Positions 61,011-63,704 of a DNA stretch of 63,704 nucleotides are shown piece after piece. The stretch comes from Tsukamurella sp. M9C. GTDB lineage: Bacteria > Actinomycetota > Actinomycetes > Mycobacteriales > Mycobacteriaceae. A program made the position numbers and the translations under genes. Each line of letters starts with the position of its first letter. Position 1 is the first letter of the stretch. The notes under the pieces were generated by a model. That model saw only the letters and a program-made list of their open reading frames with translations. It was not told the DNA's origin and did no database searches. The stretch is taken from NCBI RefSeq assembly GCF_020169415.1, contig NZ_JAIULG010000024.1, positions 1 to 63,704 on the forward strand. The letters are read 5' to 3'.

Positions 61011-62686
61011 GAGTCGACTCCTTCCAGATAGCGGTGGACGAACATCACGGCCATCGCGCCCTCGCCCACCGCGGAGGCGACGCGCTTCGCCGATTCGGAT
61101 CGGACGTCGCCGGCCACGAAGATGCCCGGCACGTTCGACTCCAAGTGGAACGGCGGACGGTCCAGTTCCCATCCCGGCGGGGCGGCACCGTCGGGCGTGA
61201 GGTCCGGGCCGGTCAGCAGGAAGCCCCGCCCGTCGCGCTCGACGACGCCGTCGAGCCAGTCCGTGCGCGGCTCCGCACCGATGAAGACGAACAGGAAGTC
61301 GGCCGGGACCTGCTCCGTCTCGCCCGACTGGGTGTCGCGCAGGGTGAGCTGCGTCAGGTGGTCGTCGCCGTGCGCCTCGATCACCTGGGTATGCGGCTTG
61401 ACGTGCACGTTCTCGATCGCGTTCAGCTGCTGGATGAGGTAGTACGACATCGACGCCTCCAGCGACGGGCCGCGCACCAGCAGGGTGACCGAGCGGGCGC
61501 CCTTCGACAGGTAGGCCGCGGCCTGGCCCGCGGAGTTGGCGCCGCCCACGATGTAGACGTTCTGCCCCGCGCAGGCCGGCGCCTCCGTCATCGCCGAGCC
61601 GTAGAAGATGCCCGCGCCGGTGAGCCGGTCCAAGCCCGGGGCGTCGAGCTGCCGGTACGCGACGCCCGTCGCAAGGATGACGGTGTGCGCGCCCACGACG
61701 GTGCCGTCGGAGAAGCGCACGCGCCGCCCGGCGCCGGTCACCTCGAGGGCGACGACGTCGGCGGCCGTGATCATCTCGGCGCCGAACTTGGTGGCCTGCC
61801 GCCGCGCCCGGTCGGTGAGCTGCGTGCCCGAGACGCCGTCGGGGAAGCCGAGGTAGTTCTCGATGCGGGAGCTCTGCCCCGCCTGGCCGCCGGTCGCGGA
61901 CCGCTCTACGAGCACCGTCCGCAGCCCCTCGGACGCGCCGTACACCGCGGCGCCGAGTCCGGCCGGTCCGGCGCCGACGACCACCAGGTCGTAGAACTCC
62001 TCCGACGGGGTGGTGTTCAGGCCCACGTGCGCCGCGAGCTCGCTGTCCGACGGTGCGCTCAGCGCGGTCCCGTCTGCCGCGGCGACGAGCGGCAACTGCT
62101 GCCCGTCGCTGCCCGCCGCGGCGAGCAGCCGCTGCCCCTCGGGCGACTCGGCGGTGTACCAGCGGTACGGGATCTGGTTGCGGGCCAGGAACTCCCGCAC
62201 CTCAGACGAGCGTGCCGACCAGCGGTGCCCGACGACCTTCGTCTCCGGCACGGGCCGGTGGTCGCTGCACAGCCAGGCCTCCAGCTGCGCGTCGATGACG
62301 GGGTAGAGCTTCTCCTCCGGCGGGTCCCAGGGCTTGAGCAGGTAGTGGTCCAGGTCGACCACGTTGATCGCCTCGATCGCCGCGCCCGTGTCCGCGTACG
62401 CGGTGAGCAGGAGCCGGCGCGCGCCCGGGTAGACATCCATCGCCGCCTCGAGGAACTCGAGCCCCGTCATGCCCGGCATGCGGTAGTCGGCCAGGATCAC
62501 GGCCACCAGGTCGCCGCGGAGCTTGAGCTCCTTGAGCGCCTCGAGGGCCTGCTCGCCGCTCTCCGCGCGCACGATCCGGTACTCATCGCCGTACTTGCGC
62601 CGCAGGTCGCGGGCGACCGCGCGGGACACGCTCGGATCGTCGTCGACGGTCAGGATCGCGGGGCGCCGTTTCTCGGATTCAGCCAC
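61007..62686 (-). CDS. Response-regulator receiver fused to thioredoxin-reductase-like FAD oxidoreductase
   Basis: 559 residues. An N-terminal REC domain (about 8-125) has Asp15-17, phospho-acceptor Asp67 (LADYRMPGMTG), LLTAYAD and YLLKPWD. A glutaredoxin/thioredoxin-like middle follows (about 150-225). The C-terminal part is a two-dinucleotide-domain flavoenzyme with VVGAGPAGLGAAVYGASEG, RIENYLGFPDG, VGGANSAGQAA and FVAGDVR. At the redox site TrxR has CATC; here the corresponding FYGSAMTE carries no cysteine, so this is not a disulfide reductase. It probably uses phosphorylation to gate NAD(P)H-dependent activity or signalling. Confidence 0.9.
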   Translation of the reverse strand: MAESEKRRPAILTVDDDPSVSRAVARDLRRKYGDEYRIVRAESGEQALEALKELKLRGDLVAVILADYRMPGMTGLEFLEAAMDVYPGARRLLLTAYADTGAAIEAINVVDLDHYLLKPWDPPEEKLYPVIDAQLEAWLCSDHRPVPETKVVGHRWSARSSEVREFLARNQIPYRWYTAESPEGQRLLAAAGSDGQQLPLVAAADGTALSAPSDSELAAHVGLNTTPSEEFYDLVVVGAGPAGLGAAVYGASEGLRTVLVERSATGGQAGQSSRIENYLGFPDGVSGTQLTDRARRQATKFGAEMITAADVVALEVTGAGRRVRFSDGTVVGAHTVILATGVAYRQLDAPGLDRLTGAGIFYGSAMTEAPACAGQNVYIVGGANSAGQAAAYLSKGARSVTLLVRGPSLEASMSYYLIQQLNAIENVHVKPHTQVIEAHGDDHLTQLTLRDTQSGETEQVPADFLFVFIGAEPRTDWLDGVVERDGRGFLLTGPDLTPDGAAPPGWELDRPPFHLESNVPGIFVAGDVRSESAKRVASAVGEGAMAVMFVHRYLEGVDS

Positions 62687-62690
62687 CGTT

Positions 62691-63248
62691 TCAGATTACG
62701 GCGGTCGCGGCTTCCGCGTCGGCGAGTGCAGCTGTGAGCGAACGCAGCGGGTCCGGGCCGTAGGAGACCCGCTCGAGCGTGCCCGCCGGCGTCCCGATCG
62801 ACCAGCGGGTGACCCAGCGGTCGTGCAGGCCCTCCGGTTGCCCGATGCGGACCTCGCGATCGCCGCGGGCCGTCCGCACCGTCATCGCCGCGATCGGCGC
62901 CACGATCTCGCCCTTGTGTCGCCGCCGGTCGCGGAGGTTGAGGACGGCCAGCACGATCATCGCCGCGAAGAGGAGGATGACCGCCGCGATGCGCCAGGGC
63001 GCCCAAGCGCCGTAGTCCATCCACGTGAGTGCTATCGCCGGGATCAGGAGCGCGACGCCCCCGAGCAGGTAGCGGGCGTCGCTCGCGCTCGTCGCGGGTT
63101 CCATCCCGATCGCGGTCCGCCACAGTTGGCCCGCTACCGTCGCGAGGGTCAGGCCGATCGCGAGCAACAAGCCGTGCGCGATCCGCTGACTCGGCGGGCC
63201 GCGAACGGCCAATCGAGGAGCGTGAAGGCCGCTAACAGCACGAGCCAC
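62691..63248 (-). CDS. Membrane protein, start uncertain
   Basis: Up to 185 residues with three helices (about 26-46, 63-78, 87-105) and a soluble C-terminal domain (EVRIGQPEGLHDRWVTRW). No family recognised. The GTG at 63248 gives a 100-bp overlap with the preceding gene; TTG codons at 63212 and 63170 are alternatives. The reading frame could instead be the displaced continuation of the gene at 63149-63328. It ends 4 bp before the start of the REC-FAD gene. Confidence 0.6.
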   Translation of the reverse strand: MARAVSGLHAPRLAVRGPPSQRIAHGLLLAIGLTLATVAGQLWRTAIGMEPATSASDARYLLGGVALLIPAIALTWMDYGAWAPWRIAAVILLFAAMIVLAVLNLRDRRRHKGEIVAPIAAMTVRTARGDREVRIGQPEGLHDRWVTRWSIGTPAGTLERVSYGPDPLRSLTAALADAEAATAVI

Positions 63249-63328
63249 AGCAGGAACACCACCCCGGCGAACGCCTTGAGCGCCGCGACCGGGACGGTCC
63301 GGGTCTCGACGTCAGCGCGCTTCGCCAT
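63149..63328 (-). CDS. Short membrane protein, possibly frameshifted
   Basis: 59 residues from an ATG with GGAGGGGG upstream: MAKRADVETRTVPVAALKAF, then one helix (about 21-42) and a Cys/Arg/Ser-rich end (GSRTACCSRSA) that looks like out-of-frame translation. It may be a real small protein, or the first part of a longer gene whose second part is read at 62691-63248 after a shift near 63190. Confidence 0.45.
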   Translation of the reverse strand: MAKRADVETRTVPVAALKAFAGVVFLLWLVLLAAFTLLDWPFAARRVSGSRTACCSRSA

Positions 63329-63530
63329 CGCGCCCCCTCCTCGCTCGCCACAGCGCGTGGACGCCGACGACGATCTCGCCCGCTCCGAAGACCGCCATCA
63401 CCGCACCGAGGATCGTGCGGAGATCGGGCCACGTCGACCAGTCGCGGTACAGCGCGGCGGCCAGGACGACTGCACCGAGGCCGATGAAGAGCCACGCCAT
63501 CCGCGGCGTCACCTCACGTTGCCTCATCAT
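63312..63530 (-). CDS. Small two-helix membrane protein
   Basis: 72 residues with two helices (about 11-29 and 38-58) and a basic C-terminus (WRARRGRDGEAR). Family not recognised. The ATG at 63530 is preceded by TACCGT at six bases; the longer reading from 63620 is not needed. The 3' end overlaps the next gene by 17 bp, so these small membrane proteins form a leftward operon with the REC-FAD system or run into it. Confidence 0.6.
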   Translation of the reverse strand: MMRQREVTPRMAWLFIGLGAVVLAAALYRDWSTWPDLRTILGAVMAVFGAGEIVVGVHALWRARRGRDGEAR

Positions 63531-63536
63531 GTGTTT

Positions 63537-63542
63537 ACGGTA
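63537..63542 (-). promoter_or_regulatory. Probable -10 box of a leaderless promoter
   Basis: Minus strand TACCGT, six bases, ATG at 63530. To its right (63543-63704) no gene or repeat is seen. Confidence 0.45.
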
Positions 63543-63704
63543 GCGGATAACGGTCGGCGCCTCGACGAGCTTCGGCGCGAGTCGGCGACGACAGGCCGAT
63601 GGACCGCCGCAGAGTCCCACCGAATCTCAGCCCGCGAGGGTCGATGCCCTCAGCTGGCGTCGTCCCCCGCGCGACGCCGATCCGCCCGCCCCACGTTCGA
63701 ACCC

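Overview
The window is about 64 kb of very GC-rich DNA (roughly 70 percent) from a mycolic-acid-containing actinobacterium. The evidence is a giant AftD-type arabinofuranosyltransferase, a DUF3068 envelope protein, a PapA-type acyltransferase, a mycothiol-dependent formaldehyde dehydrogenase, WXG100-like and LpqI-like proteins, and a gene order that follows Mycobacterium tuberculosis Rv0225 to Rv0244. Tsukamurella or a close relative is my best guess; it is not proven. About 57 protein genes and one tRNA gene can be supported. There is no phage, IS transposase, rRNA or CRISPR array.

Layout. 0-5 kb: dCTP deaminase, a lipoprotein, tRNA-Gly(CCC), small membrane proteins, and a methylthioadenosine phosphorylase paired with a PH/GRAM-like protein. 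5-7 kb: an SRPBCC protein and a class III aminotransferase. 7-17 kb: an IclR regulator divergent from a tightly overlapping organosulfur operon (SsuA, SsuC and SsuB-like transporter; a DszB-like desulfinase with Cys/His/Arg catalytic residues conserved; two SsuD-like flavin monooxygenases; a class II aldolase; a cytoplasmic SsuA-like protein). A glutaminase-STAS protein and a cupin follow. 17-25 kb: a sulfite-oxidase-family molybdoenzyme, FadD, an SDR, an AGCS symporter, and a TetR/MFS efflux pair with a visible operator. 25-28.5 kb: WXG100-like protein with a DUF1023 hydrolase, endonuclease IV and a methyltransferase.

28.6-54 kb is the mycolata core: FadE5, a pseudo-ABC ATPase with a YhgE/Pip exporter and acyltransferase, FadA2, FabG4, HtdX, a TetR regulator, LpqI, a universal stress protein, a small Rv0236A-like protein, AftD, a second acyltransferase, DUF3068, a MOP-type flippase and an Rv0226c-like membrane protein. 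Shared TTACTC-N2-GAGTAA-like palindromes precede the FadA2/FabG4 pair and the TetR gene, and a TTACCG-type relative precedes FadE5. 54-63.7 kb: PapA acyltransferase, then a long leftward operon joining a REC-FAD oxidoreductase, a cyclic-nucleotide-domain histidine kinase, a UBP zinc finger, an unknown protein, mycothiol-dependent formaldehyde dehydrogenase and an MBL hydrolase.

The most unusual signal is non-coding. A dispersed repeat family occurs in seven copies (26.9, 34.5, 34.6, 39.5, 40.2, 48.3 and 48.5 kb). Each copy has two ATGCG-N5-CGCAT palindromes with starts 58-60 bp apart, a conserved asymmetric TCTGACCTGC core between them, and a tail that can form a third hairpin whose stem varies between copies. 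Six of the seven copies form inverted pairs with tails outward, and one pair encloses a small membrane-protein gene. I do not recognise this family. A second genome-scale signal is the word GACGGTGCC, present at least 30 times on both strands inside and outside genes. Many genes look leaderless: a TANNNT box ends 6-7 nt before the start codon and there is no Shine-Dalgarno sequence.
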